NCBI GenBank assembly: GCA_965243625.1
Contig: CBDEVI010000002.1
Location: 434,001 to 498,000 of the forward strand
Reading direction: 5' to 3'
Length of the DNA stretch: 64,000 bases
DNA from: JAJECS01 sp965243625
GTDB taxonomy: Bacteria; Chloroflexota; UBA11872
In this document: positions 35,494 to 44,485 of the stretch, piece after piece
Position numbering within the stretch: the first letter of the stretch is position 1
Layout of the letters: each line of letters starts with the position of its first letter
Program-made: the position numbers and the translations under genes
Notes under the pieces: generated by a model
The model's input: only the letters and a program-made list of their open reading frames with translations
What the model was told of the DNA's origin: nothing
Database searches by the model: none

Positions 35494-38352
35494 CTATCGG
35501 GTCGCGGGAGTCCCGGGCGGCGACGTCGCCACGCCCACGTCGTCGAATACCGCGAACGTGACCTGGCCGGCATCGGAGATCGTGATCTCCAACGCCGGAA
35601 TGAAGGCGACCTCCCGCCAAATGTTCGGCTGCCACTCGTGCCGCAGGCGGATCGCCAACACCCAAGATCCCGCGCCCAGGTCGCCCTCGGATGCGTCGAG
35701 CGGCACGAAGGCCCCGGCGTCGTTGCGTATCGCCAAGCGTGCCGTCGGCACGTCCAATTCGTACGTCTGCGAGCTGGTTGCCGAACCCGACGAGATCAGG
35801 CCGTCAAACCACTTCGCCACTGCAGGTCCGCGGCCGTCGCCCAGAAACCTGGCGGGCAGCGGCCACGGCCCATCGTCCAGCTCGACGATGACCCAATCTT
35901 GTCCCGTCCAGCGCTCTGGCGCCCGGTCATCGAAGGTGGCGGCAAAGACAATGCGTCCATCGTCAATGCGGGCATCCGCGACCTCGACGGCTACCGGCGG
36001 TGCTTCGAGCACCGCCCGGGACGGCGTGATTGGTGCGACCGTTCCGTTTGGCGCGTAGACGGCTACCGCGTCGTTCTGCCAAATGGGTTGCCGGCTGCCG
36101 GGTGGGAACATCCAAGTCCACGGCTCGACGGACGCCGGGAGGACAATCAGGTCGGGTGGGTCCTCGCCCAGCGGTTCAACCGTCCACGGCTCGGTCGTGC
36201 GCACGTGCAGCGGCAGTGAGTGGATGGCGCCGACCAGCCGGGTGTGCAGCAGCGTCGACGCCACGCGGAGTCGGTCCACCCAAATAGTTTGCGGCGTCAG
36301 GTACACGGTGGTCGCCGGCGGCACCGAGCGCAGCGCCTCGAACGACTCGGGATGCGGCGCGACATCGAGCTCGCGGAACGCCGGCCGAATGCGATAGAGC
36401 GCCTCGTCGCCCTCGCGGATCAATAGCTCGAACAGGCCCGGATCCGCCAGCCATTGCCGGGCCCGATCCGGCAGCGACGCTTCCCACCTGTCGGTGGCGT
36501 GAACGTATTCGAGGTCCAGGCGCCGGACGGCGGCTGGCTCGAGATAGTGGCTGGCGTCCCAATACTCCGGTCCCTGGTGGTAGTTCAAGTGGATCACGTC
36601 GGCGAAACCTGCGTTGTTCGGCCGGCCGGTGCCGAGAAACACGTTCCAGTAGGGCCACTCGGTGGCGAGCACGCGTGCGTCCACGGCTGTGTGATCCCGG
36701 ATGTAGTCCGCCACGGGTCCCGTCGAGGCCCGGAGCTGAAACCGGCGCAAGGGCACGTCCGCGCCCTGGTCCCGCAGTTCCGTTTGCACCCATCGGGCAT
36801 TGGCCAGCTGCACGCCGTGGCCGACCGCGAGGCCGAGATTGCGCGCCGGTGTCATCGCCGTTGGCCAGATGATGAGACCCACCAGCAGCGCGCTGACCCC
36901 GACGCGCCAACGTCCGGGCGGTAGGTCGGAGAGGCGGGAGCCGAGCGCCAACAACAGCGCCACGAGCGACAGGTTGCGGGCATGCCCCGCCAGACGGTTG
37001 AGATCCCACGGCGCCGGTGGATAGGTCACCGCAAACCAGACCAGCACCAGCAAGCCGGCGCACGCCGCCAGCGTCACCACCAGCCGGTCGCGCCGCGCGA
37101 GGGCCACCGCCACGCCCGAAAGCGCCACCGGCCCCAAGCCCAGCAGGCCCAGCCCGCCGGGACGTGCCTCGAACGACCCCAGCGCCCGCCAGTGCTCCGG
37201 CTCGAGGCCCGGCGCCAGGATCAAGGTCGACGGCCGCGATCCGTCCAGGATTCCGGTAAACGCGCCGCCACCGCCGAGCAGCAACAGCCCGGCAAGCACG
37301 GGGCCCGCACCCAGTCGCAGCGCTGCCCGCGTCGCCGGCTCGGTCTTTCGATCACGGAAAAAGCGCACCAGCGCCAAACCGGCCCACACGACCAGCACCG
37401 CCGGCGCCAGCGTGATGGACAGCAGACCCAGGAAGCCGACCAGGCCGGCCAGCGTCAGCGCATCTCGCCACGACCAACGCTTGCCGCTCGCCGCGTGCTG
37501 CAGCACAACGAACGCCACGGCGTATCCCAATGGGTATGACGGCTTCCAGATGTCGGCCAAGGCATTGGACCTATCCGTGACCGGGGGCAGCTCGACGTGC
37601 GGCCAATAGACGTCGCCGAGCGACGCGCGCAGGCCCGCTTCGGGCAGCCCGGCCGGAATGGGCAGCTGCAACACGCCGGGTCCAACATCGGTGAGGGTCC
37701 AGAGGCCGCTGCTAAGCATGAGCGGGATCGTGACCAGCAGGCCGAATCGTGATGCCCGCTGCAGCACCGCCGTTGCCACGATCAGGACCAGGCTTGTCCA
37801 GGCGAAGGCGCCCAGCAATTCGGAGGCGAAGGCGAGGTCCGGTCCGAACGGCGGCGCCAGCAAACCGACGAGAAGGTCTCTGCCGTGGTGATAGCGAATG
37901 AGGACGCCCGCGTTCCAGGGCGACTCCGGGGGAAAGCCGCCGGCTCTGATGGTGGCGGCCAGTCCGAGATGTGTTTGCGGGTCGGCAATCACCATCAACT
38001 GGCGGCTGGCAAGCGCGACCCACAGCAGCGCCAGCACGGCGACGCTGAATCCGGCGACCGTGCGGGCCCGCGGCCGCACGCGGCAGCTTGTCCGCCAGGC
38101 CAGGCCGGCGCCGATGGCCGCCAGGATGGCCCAGCCGACCGTCGCCCCCGCGAGACCCGGGACGATGTAGAGCGCGAAATTGGTGAGCACCCCCCAAAGG
38201 GCCAGCCCGACCACCAGCCCCTGGGCCAGGGCTGCACGCTCATCGCTCTGCCGCAGCACGACCCGCACGACGATGTAGCCCACCGCGGCCAGGGCGATGA
38301 GTTCCGCCGCCAGGAGCAGCAGGCCCGGAATGACCGCCGGATCGAGGGTCAA
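35494..38352 (-). CDS. Array copy 3: GT-C-like membrane protein
   Basis: 952 residues from a TTG start (MTLDPAVIPG). The first loop reads ADPQTHLG (Asp124, His128), then PPESPW and RYHHGRDLL. The second half carries ATEWPYWNVFLGTGRPNNAG, shared with copy 2, and GPEYWDASHYLEPAAVRR. The C-terminal domain has PERWTGQDWVIVELDDGPW and ends GTPATR, as copy 4 ends GTPATP. The membrane topology appears intact and no frame disruption is visible. Confidence 0.85.
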   Translation of the reverse strand: MTLDPAVIPGLLLLAAELIALAAVGYIVVRVVLRQSDERAALAQGLVVGLALWGVLTNFALYIVPGLAGATVGWAILAAIGAGLAWRTSCRVRPRARTVAGFSVAVLALLWVALASRQLMVIADPQTHLGLAATIRAGGFPPESPWNAGVLIRYHHGRDLLVGLLAPPFGPDLAFASELLGAFAWTSLVLIVATAVLQRASRFGLLVTIPLMLSSGLWTLTDVGPGVLQLPIPAGLPEAGLRASLGDVYWPHVELPPVTDRSNALADIWKPSYPLGYAVAFVVLQHAASGKRWSWRDALTLAGLVGFLGLLSITLAPAVLVVWAGLALVRFFRDRKTEPATRAALRLGAGPVLAGLLLLGGGGAFTGILDGSRPSTLILAPGLEPEHWRALGSFEARPGGLGLLGLGPVALSGVAVALARRDRLVVTLAACAGLLVLVWFAVTYPPAPWDLNRLAGHARNLSLVALLLALGSRLSDLPPGRWRVGVSALLVGLIIWPTAMTPARNLGLAVGHGVQLANARWVQTELRDQGADVPLRRFQLRASTGPVADYIRDHTAVDARVLATEWPYWNVFLGTGRPNNAGFADVIHLNYHQGPEYWDASHYLEPAAVRRLDLEYVHATDRWEASLPDRARQWLADPGLFELLIREGDEALYRIRPAFRELDVAPHPESFEALRSVPPATTVYLTPQTIWVDRLRVASTLLHTRLVGAIHSLPLHVRTTEPWTVEPLGEDPPDLIVLPASVEPWTWMFPPGSRQPIWQNDAVAVYAPNGTVAPITPSRAVLEAPPVAVEVADARIDDGRIVFAATFDDRAPERWTGQDWVIVELDDGPWPLPARFLGDGRGPAVAKWFDGLISSGSATSSQTYELDVPTARLAIRNDAGAFVPLDASEGDLGAGSWVLAIRLRHEWQPNIWREVAFIPALEITISDAGQVTFAVFDDVGVATSPPGTPATR

Positions 38353-38510
38353 GCCCGAGACCTTCGCGGCACAACCAGCGGTTGCCGTCGGGCCTCGGCG
38401 ACCGGATCGGGGTGCTCGTGGCGAGCCGACGGCTCACGACGGCCGAGGCTGCTCGATTGATTGGGAGCTCGCGGGCCGCGAGTGTTTCTGTCGTCGATCC
38501 TGGGCATTTC

Positions 38511-38530
38511 GCCCATCTTGCCCGACGTGG
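38511..38530. repeat. 3'-flank repeat after array copy 4
   Basis: GCCCATCTTGCCCGACGTGG, the counterpart of 35474-35493. A preceding GGGCATTTCGCCC could form a small stem on either strand; no T-run follows, so a terminator role is doubtful. Confidence 0.65.
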
Positions 38531-41404
38531 CTATGGCGTCGCTGGTGTCCCGGGCTGCAACGTCTCCGCGCGCACGTCGTCGAAGACCGCGAACGCGACC
38601 TCGCCGGATTCGGAGATTGTGATCCGGAGCACTGGGATGAAGGCCGCTTCCCGCCAAATTCCAGGCTGCCACTCGTGCCGCAGGCGCAGCGCCAGGACCC
38701 AGGTTCCAGTGCCAAGCTCACCCTCCGACGACGGCAGCGGAGTCAAGGCGCCGCGGTCATCGCGCACCGACAGGCTGGGAACCTGGACATCGAGCGCGTA
38801 GGTGTGGGAGCTCGTCGCCGATCCCGCCGAGAGCAAGCCGTTGAACCACTTGGCCACTTCGGGTCCGAGGTCACCGCCCCGGAATCTGGCGGGCATCGGC
38901 CACGGCCCATCGTCCAGCTCGACGACGACCCAATCCTGGCCCGTCCAGTGCTCCGGCGTGCGCTCGCTAAACGCCGCATCGAACGTCACCTGGCCTCGCT
39001 CGGCGCTCAGCCTTGTCACTCGAACGCTGACGGGGGGCGCGACGCGGTCCGGCGGCGTCACGATCGGGGCGACGGACCCGTGCGGCGCGTAAATCACGAG
39101 TTCGTCGTTCCGCCAGATCGGTCGCCGCCCGTCGGCGGGGAGGAACATCCAGGTCCAGGGCTCGATCGACGTGGGAAGGACCACAAGGTCCGGCGCCTGC
39201 TCCCCAAGCGGCATCACCTCCCACGGAACGGATGAGCGGGGGAACAAGAGCTCGGTGCGAGCCGCCCCAAGCAACCGCGCGTGTGACAGCGCTGCAGCGA
39301 CTCGAAGCTTGGTGATCCAGTGAACATGTGGGGTCAGGTGCACCGTGGTGGACGCGGGGATGTCTCGCAGCGCTTCGAACGATCCAGGGGACGGCTCCGC
39401 GGTCAACTCCGTGAATTCCGGCCGCACGCGGTAGAGCGCCTCCGCGCCGTCGCGCACCAAGAGCTCGAACAGGCCCGGATCGGCCAGCCATCGTTGCGCC
39501 CGTGCGGGCAAGCCGGCCGCCCAGTCATCCGTCGCGTAGACGTAGTCGATTTCCAGCCGCCGGATCGCGGCCGGCTCGAGATGGTTGAGGGCATCGAGAT
39601 ACTCCGGTCCCTGGTGAAAGATCTGGTGAACGACACCGGCGAATCCGGCGGCGTTGGCGCGCCCGGTGGCGAGGAACACTCGCCAATAGGGGTGCGGCTC
39701 ACCGGCGAGCACTCGCGCGTCGGTGGTCGTGTGGTCCCGGATGTACGTGGCGATGCGGTCGGACAGATTCGGCATCGGCGTGCGCCCCGCAATCGCCCTG
39801 GATTCGGCTTCGCGCCGATCCGGCTCAACCGCCGCGGCGTTGGCCAGCTGGATGCCGTTGCCGACCGCGAGGCCGGCATGCCGCACGGGTTCCACCACCC
39901 TCGGCCAGGCGATAAGCCCCACGAGCAACACGCCCACCGCATAGCGCCGGCGCCCGGTCCACAGCTGAGGCAGGCGGGTCGCGAGCGCCAACAGCAGACC
40001 CACGAGCGCAAAGTTGCGGGCGTGCCCGGCCAGGCGGTTCACGTCCCAGGGCGCGGGCGGATAGCTCACCAGCAGCCACCCCAGCGCCAGCAGGCCCACA
40101 CTCGCCGCCAGTGTCAGCACGAGCCTGTTTCGCCGCTCGAGCAGTAGGGCGATGCCCGCCAACGCCACCGGGCCGACCCCCACCAGGGCCACGCCGCCCG
40201 GCAATGGATCGAACACGCCCAGCAGCAGCCAACCGTCCGGATGGCCATGCCACCCAAGCAAGAGCTCGGAGGGCGCCGACGCGTCCAGAAAGCCGGTGAA
40301 GAGGCCGCCGCCGGCCAGCAGCAGCAGCGCGGCCAGCGCCAGCCCCGCGGCCGACCGTAGGGCCGCGCCGAATGCCGCGCGATCCCGCCGCGACCGCGCG
40401 AGCCGCAACGCCGCGGAGCCTGCCCACACGGCGGCCACGACCGGGACGAGCGTCGTCACCAGCAGGCCTAGGAATCCGACCAGCCCGCCGAGTGTGAGAA
40501 CGGCAGGCCACGACCGGTCTTCCGCGCGCGCCACGCGCTCGAACACCACGAGCGCCAGCGCATAGCCCAGGGTGAATTCGGGTTTCCAGATGTCGGGCAA
40601 GATCGGTGCGGGAAACGTCTGGCCCAGCCCGACCGACGGCCAGTAGACGTCGGTCAGCGACGCGCGCAGTCCCGCTGCCGGCAGCCCTGCCGGAATGGGA
40701 ATCTGCAGGACTCCGCCACCCATGCCGTCCCATTCCCACTCGCCGGTCGTCCAGACGCCGATCGTGATCAGGAGGGGGGAAAGAATCAGGGCGACCACCC
40801 ACGAGCCGCGTTGGGCGACGAGCGACACGGCCGCCAACACGTAGCTGATCCAGGAGTAGACGCCGAGCAGTTCCGACACGAACGCCAGGTCCGGCCCGAA
40901 CGGCGGCGTCAGCAGCCCGACCATCAGCGAGGGGCCGTGGTGATAGCGCAGCGGCGCCCCTGGGCTCCAGGGCAGCTCCGGCGGAAAAACGCCGGCTCGG
41001 ATCGTGGCCGCCAAGCCCAGGTGAATCGGCATGTCGGGAATCGGCAGAAGCTGCCGGCTGGCGAGCCCAACCACGAACAGCGCCAAGACGACGCCGACGA
41101 ATGCCGCAACCGTGCGGGGCGGCAGGACGATTTGCGCGCGCGCGCGCCAGGCCAAGACTGCGCCTAGCGTAAGGAGGGCTCCCCAGCCCACGGCTGCGCC
41201 CGCGAGCCCGGGCACGACGTATTGCACGAAGTTGACCACCAGTCCCCAAAGCAACAGGCCCACCGCGAGACCCTGGGCCAGCGCCAGCCGGTCGTCGTCC
41301 TGCCGCAGCGCCACCCGCACCACCACGTAGCCCACGGCGGCCAGCGCGACGAACTCCGCCGCCAGCAGTAGAAGGCCGGGAATCACCGCCGGATCAACGG
41401 TCAT
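38531..41404 (-). CDS. Array copy 4: GT-C-like membrane protein
   Basis: 957 residues with an ATG start, the longest copy. First loop PDMPIHLG (Asp124, His128), PPELPWSPG and RYHHGPSLMVGLL. It differs from copies 2 and 3 in the mid-region: GEPHPYWRVFLATGRANAAG replaces the WPYWNVF segment, and the stretch before it is longer and charged (PDRREAESRAIAGRTPMP). The C-terminal domain is close to copy 3 (WTGQDWVVVELDDGPWPMP). It looks like a mosaic: distinct middle, shared tail. Confidence 0.85.
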   Translation of the reverse strand: MTVDPAVIPGLLLLAAEFVALAAVGYVVVRVALRQDDDRLALAQGLAVGLLLWGLVVNFVQYVVPGLAGAAVGWGALLTLGAVLAWRARAQIVLPPRTVAAFVGVVLALFVVGLASRQLLPIPDMPIHLGLAATIRAGVFPPELPWSPGAPLRYHHGPSLMVGLLTPPFGPDLAFVSELLGVYSWISYVLAAVSLVAQRGSWVVALILSPLLITIGVWTTGEWEWDGMGGGVLQIPIPAGLPAAGLRASLTDVYWPSVGLGQTFPAPILPDIWKPEFTLGYALALVVFERVARAEDRSWPAVLTLGGLVGFLGLLVTTLVPVVAAVWAGSAALRLARSRRDRAAFGAALRSAAGLALAALLLLAGGGLFTGFLDASAPSELLLGWHGHPDGWLLLGVFDPLPGGVALVGVGPVALAGIALLLERRNRLVLTLAASVGLLALGWLLVSYPPAPWDVNRLAGHARNFALVGLLLALATRLPQLWTGRRRYAVGVLLVGLIAWPRVVEPVRHAGLAVGNGIQLANAAAVEPDRREAESRAIAGRTPMPNLSDRIATYIRDHTTTDARVLAGEPHPYWRVFLATGRANAAGFAGVVHQIFHQGPEYLDALNHLEPAAIRRLEIDYVYATDDWAAGLPARAQRWLADPGLFELLVRDGAEALYRVRPEFTELTAEPSPGSFEALRDIPASTTVHLTPHVHWITKLRVAAALSHARLLGAARTELLFPRSSVPWEVMPLGEQAPDLVVLPTSIEPWTWMFLPADGRRPIWRNDELVIYAPHGSVAPIVTPPDRVAPPVSVRVTRLSAERGQVTFDAAFSERTPEHWTGQDWVVVELDDGPWPMPARFRGGDLGPEVAKWFNGLLSAGSATSSHTYALDVQVPSLSVRDDRGALTPLPSSEGELGTGTWVLALRLRHEWQPGIWREAAFIPVLRITISESGEVAFAVFDDVRAETLQPGTPATP

Positions 41405-41521
41405 GCGCCCAACCTCGGCGAGGGCGGCCGGCCGCTACGCGCGTGATCTTCGGCGCCGCGCCGGCATCGTGCGTCGGCCTCGCGCCCGGATTGCCGCGGG
41501 CCGACCGGGCAGCCGGACGGC

Positions 41522-44329
41522 CTACGGGCGTACGCCCCCGAGCACATCGTCGAAGACCGCATATGAGACCTCGCCAGCCACGGAGACCTGAAGCCGCATC
41601 ACCGGAATGAATGCCGCTTCGCGCCAGTAGTTTGGCTGCCATTCGTGCTGCAGACGGACCGCCAGCGTCCACGTTCCCGCTTCCAGCACCCGTTCCGATT
41701 CGGCGATGGTGGAAAGAGCGCCGCTGGCATCCTGTACCGACAGACTGGCCGCCAGAATATCGAACACGTAGGTGTGGCTGGTGGTCCCCCGCCCGGGCGC
41801 CACCTGGCCTGGGAACCACACGGTCGCCACCGTGCGTCCGTCTGGCTCGAAGCGCTGGGGAATGCCCCACGGCGAAGCGTCCCCGGCCGCGACAATCCAC
41901 TCCTGGCCCGTCCACAGCTCCGGCGTATGGTCGTCAAACGTGGCGGTGAAGGTGACTCGGCCATCCGCGGCGCGCACGTCGGACAGTTGAACGCTTACCG
42001 GTGGCGGCTCGAGGCCCGGCGGCGGCGGCATGATGGGCCCGACGGCGCCGTCGGGCGCGTACACGGCAATCGCATCGTTCCACCAGATGGGCTGACGTCC
42101 GGCCGGCGGGAACATCCAGGGCTTGACCCGGGACGACATGATCGCGAGGTCGGGCGCCTCTCCGGCCAGGGGCTGGCCCGGCCAGGGCGTCAGCAGATGC
42201 AGCGCCGCCGGGTTGATGGAGCTGAACAGCCGGGTATGCGACAGCGCCCACGCCACGCGGAGTCCAGGTCGTTCGTCGAACTCCGGCGAAATGTAGACGG
42301 CGGTGGACGCGGGAACCGCCTGTCGCAGCGCCTCGAACGATTGAGGATCGGGCGCCGCGTTCAGCTCCAGAAACGCTGGCCGCACGCGGTAGAGCGCCTC
42401 GTCGCCGTCGCGCACGAGAAGCTCGAACAGGCGAGGGTCGCTGAGCCACCGCGCCGCCTGAGCCGACAGGCCGGCCACCCATTCGTCGGTCGCGTGCACG
42501 TAGTCGAAGCCGAGCCGTCGCACGGCGGCGGGTTCGAGGTAACGCAGCACGTCCAAGTACGAAGGGCCTTCCACCGGGAAGAGGTGCAGCAACCCGGCAA
42601 ATCCCGTGGCATTGGGGCGACCGGTGGCCCACGTCACGCGGTGTGGACGGGGTGAGAACACCCGCGCGTCCACTGCTGTGTTGTCGCGAATGTAGACCGA
42701 AATACGCTCCGCCGGGAGGAGATCGAGTGGGAATCGCCCCGCGAACCACACCTGCGGTTCCGGAGCTCGCCGGGCGTTGGCGATCTCAACGCCCTGCCCG
42801 ATCGCCAGCCCGAGGTTTCGGACCGGAGCGACCAGCGTCGGCCAGGCGATCAGCGCAACGAAGAGCGCTCCGGCCCCATAGCGCCAGCGAACCGATGGCA
42901 GGCCCGATAGCCGAGAACTGAAGGCGAGCACGAAGGCCAGCAGGGCGAGATTGCGAGCATGGCCTTCGATGCGGCTGAGGTCGATTTGAAATGGCTCATA
43001 GCTCAAGGGGGCCGACATTGCCATCAGGGCGCCCGCGCCAATGGTGAGCGCCAGCACCAGGCGATCGCGGTGGGCCAGCAGCGCGGCAGCGCCGGCCACG
43101 ATCAGGGGCCCCAAGCCCAGGATCCCCACGCCGCCCGGCAGCGGGTTCAGCGTGCCAAGCAGCCGCCAGCCCCCAAAATTCTCGTACCACCCCAGCGATA
43201 GCCCCGACGGCGCCGAGCCCTCGAGAATGCCCACCAGCCGGCCGCCGGCGAACAGCACCAGCGCCGCCAGCGCCAACCCCACGGCCGGCCGGATCACCGC
43301 CGCCTTGGCCAGAGAGCCGGCACGCTTGGATTTCGCCAGGGCCACGGCTTCCAACCCGGCCCACAAGACAAGCACCATCGGGGCGAGGGTCGATGCCAGC
43401 AGGCCCATGAACCCCACAAGCGCCGCAAGCGTGAGAACGGCGGGCCATGACCGGCGGCCGTCGCCCGCCGCGTGCTCCAGCACCACGAACGTCAGCGCGT
43501 ATGCGGGGAGAAACGACGGATCCAAAACGTCCGACAGCCCCGCAAAGGGCGAATTCCAGTCCAGATCCACCGCCGGCCAGTAGATGTCCATGAACGAGGC
43601 GCGAAGCCCGGCGGCGGGAAGGCCTGTGGGGAAGGGCGCGTAGAGGATGCTGTCGGGCACGCCAATCACCAGTGTCCAGGCCCCGGTCGTGAGCAAGAGC
43701 GGGGCCGTGATCAGCACCGCGAGTCGCGAGGCGCGGCGCAGGAGCGCCGTGACGACGACAAGCAGCAGGCCAACCTTGTAGTAGGCACTGAGCAGCTCTT
43801 CCATGAAGGCGAGGTCGGGACCGACCGGCGGCATCAGGAGCCCGCGCAGCAGGTCTTCGCCGTAGTGATAGGGCGCGCGCAGGTCCGGGCTCCAGGGCAA
43901 CACCGGCGGATAGCTGCCGACCCGGATCGAGGCGGAAAGGCCCAGGTGGATGTGCGGATCCGGAAACGTCAGCAGCTGCCGGCTGGCGAGCACCACCCAG
44001 AGGAGGGCGAGCACCACAACCGCGAATCCCGCGGCCACGCGCGGCCGCGGAGCGATCGATCCGCGGGCCCTCCACGCCAAGCCCGCCCCTGCCGCAAGCA
44101 CGACGATCCAGCCCACCAGGGCGCCGGCAAGCCCCGGCGCCGCGTAAAGCACGAAATTGACGACCAGGCCCCAGAGCGCGAGACCCACCACCAGGCCTTG
44201 GGCCAAGGCCGCTCGCTCATCGGCTTGCCGCAGCACGACCCGCACCACGACGTAGCCGACGGCGGCCAGCGCGACGAGCTCCGCGGCCAGCAGGAGCAGG
44301 CCCGGAACAACCGTTGGGTCAACGGTCAC
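41522..44329 (-). CDS. Array copy 5: GT-C-like membrane protein, divergent
   Basis: 935 residues from GTG, the shortest full copy. Asp124 and His128 are kept (PDPHIHLG) but the next motif is PPVLPWSPD and APYHYGEDLLRGLL, without the usual Arg. Between residues about 440 and 460 the common PPAPWDVNRLAGHARN becomes EPFQIDLSRIEGHARN. The C-terminal domain is the most diverged (ELWTGQEWIVAAGDASPW). Its 5' flank carries a fossil of the Gfo/Idh tail. Confidence 0.83.
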   Translation of the reverse strand: MTVDPTVVPGLLLLAAELVALAAVGYVVVRVVLRQADERAALAQGLVVGLALWGLVVNFVLYAAPGLAGALVGWIVVLAAGAGLAWRARGSIAPRPRVAAGFAVVVLALLWVVLASRQLLTFPDPHIHLGLSASIRVGSYPPVLPWSPDLRAPYHYGEDLLRGLLMPPVGPDLAFMEELLSAYYKVGLLLVVVTALLRRASRLAVLITAPLLLTTGAWTLVIGVPDSILYAPFPTGLPAAGLRASFMDIYWPAVDLDWNSPFAGLSDVLDPSFLPAYALTFVVLEHAAGDGRRSWPAVLTLAALVGFMGLLASTLAPMVLVLWAGLEAVALAKSKRAGSLAKAAVIRPAVGLALAALVLFAGGRLVGILEGSAPSGLSLGWYENFGGWRLLGTLNPLPGGVGILGLGPLIVAGAAALLAHRDRLVLALTIGAGALMAMSAPLSYEPFQIDLSRIEGHARNLALLAFVLAFSSRLSGLPSVRWRYGAGALFVALIAWPTLVAPVRNLGLAIGQGVEIANARRAPEPQVWFAGRFPLDLLPAERISVYIRDNTAVDARVFSPRPHRVTWATGRPNATGFAGLLHLFPVEGPSYLDVLRYLEPAAVRRLGFDYVHATDEWVAGLSAQAARWLSDPRLFELLVRDGDEALYRVRPAFLELNAAPDPQSFEALRQAVPASTAVYISPEFDERPGLRVAWALSHTRLFSSINPAALHLLTPWPGQPLAGEAPDLAIMSSRVKPWMFPPAGRQPIWWNDAIAVYAPDGAVGPIMPPPPGLEPPPVSVQLSDVRAADGRVTFTATFDDHTPELWTGQEWIVAAGDASPWGIPQRFEPDGRTVATVWFPGQVAPGRGTTSHTYVFDILAASLSVQDASGALSTIAESERVLEAGTWTLAVRLQHEWQPNYWREAAFIPVMRLQVSVAGEVSYAVFDDVLGGVRP

Positions 44330-44359
44330 GTCCGCGACCTCCAGGTGGCTGCCCTGGGT

Positions 44360-44409
44360 CTAGTCGATGGGTTCGCGCTGTTGATCCGTCACGTCCTCGC
44401 AGGCGCCGC
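44360..44409 (-). pseudogene. Fossil of the Gfo/Idh gene 3' end, upstream of array copy 5
   Basis: About 37 of 50 bases match the last 50 of the intact oxidoreductase gene (56365-56414). Read on the minus strand it still gives EDVTDQQREPID then stop, against QDVTDRKLGLID then stop in the intact protein. It sits about 30 bases before the copy 5 start, the position the intact gene holds before copy 9. Confidence 0.65.
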
Positions 44410-44485
44410 CGGCGCCGAGCTGCACGCCGCCGCTGGTTGGCATCGCGCTCGTAGCGCGCGAAATCGGTTACGGCGCCGGCTGAGT

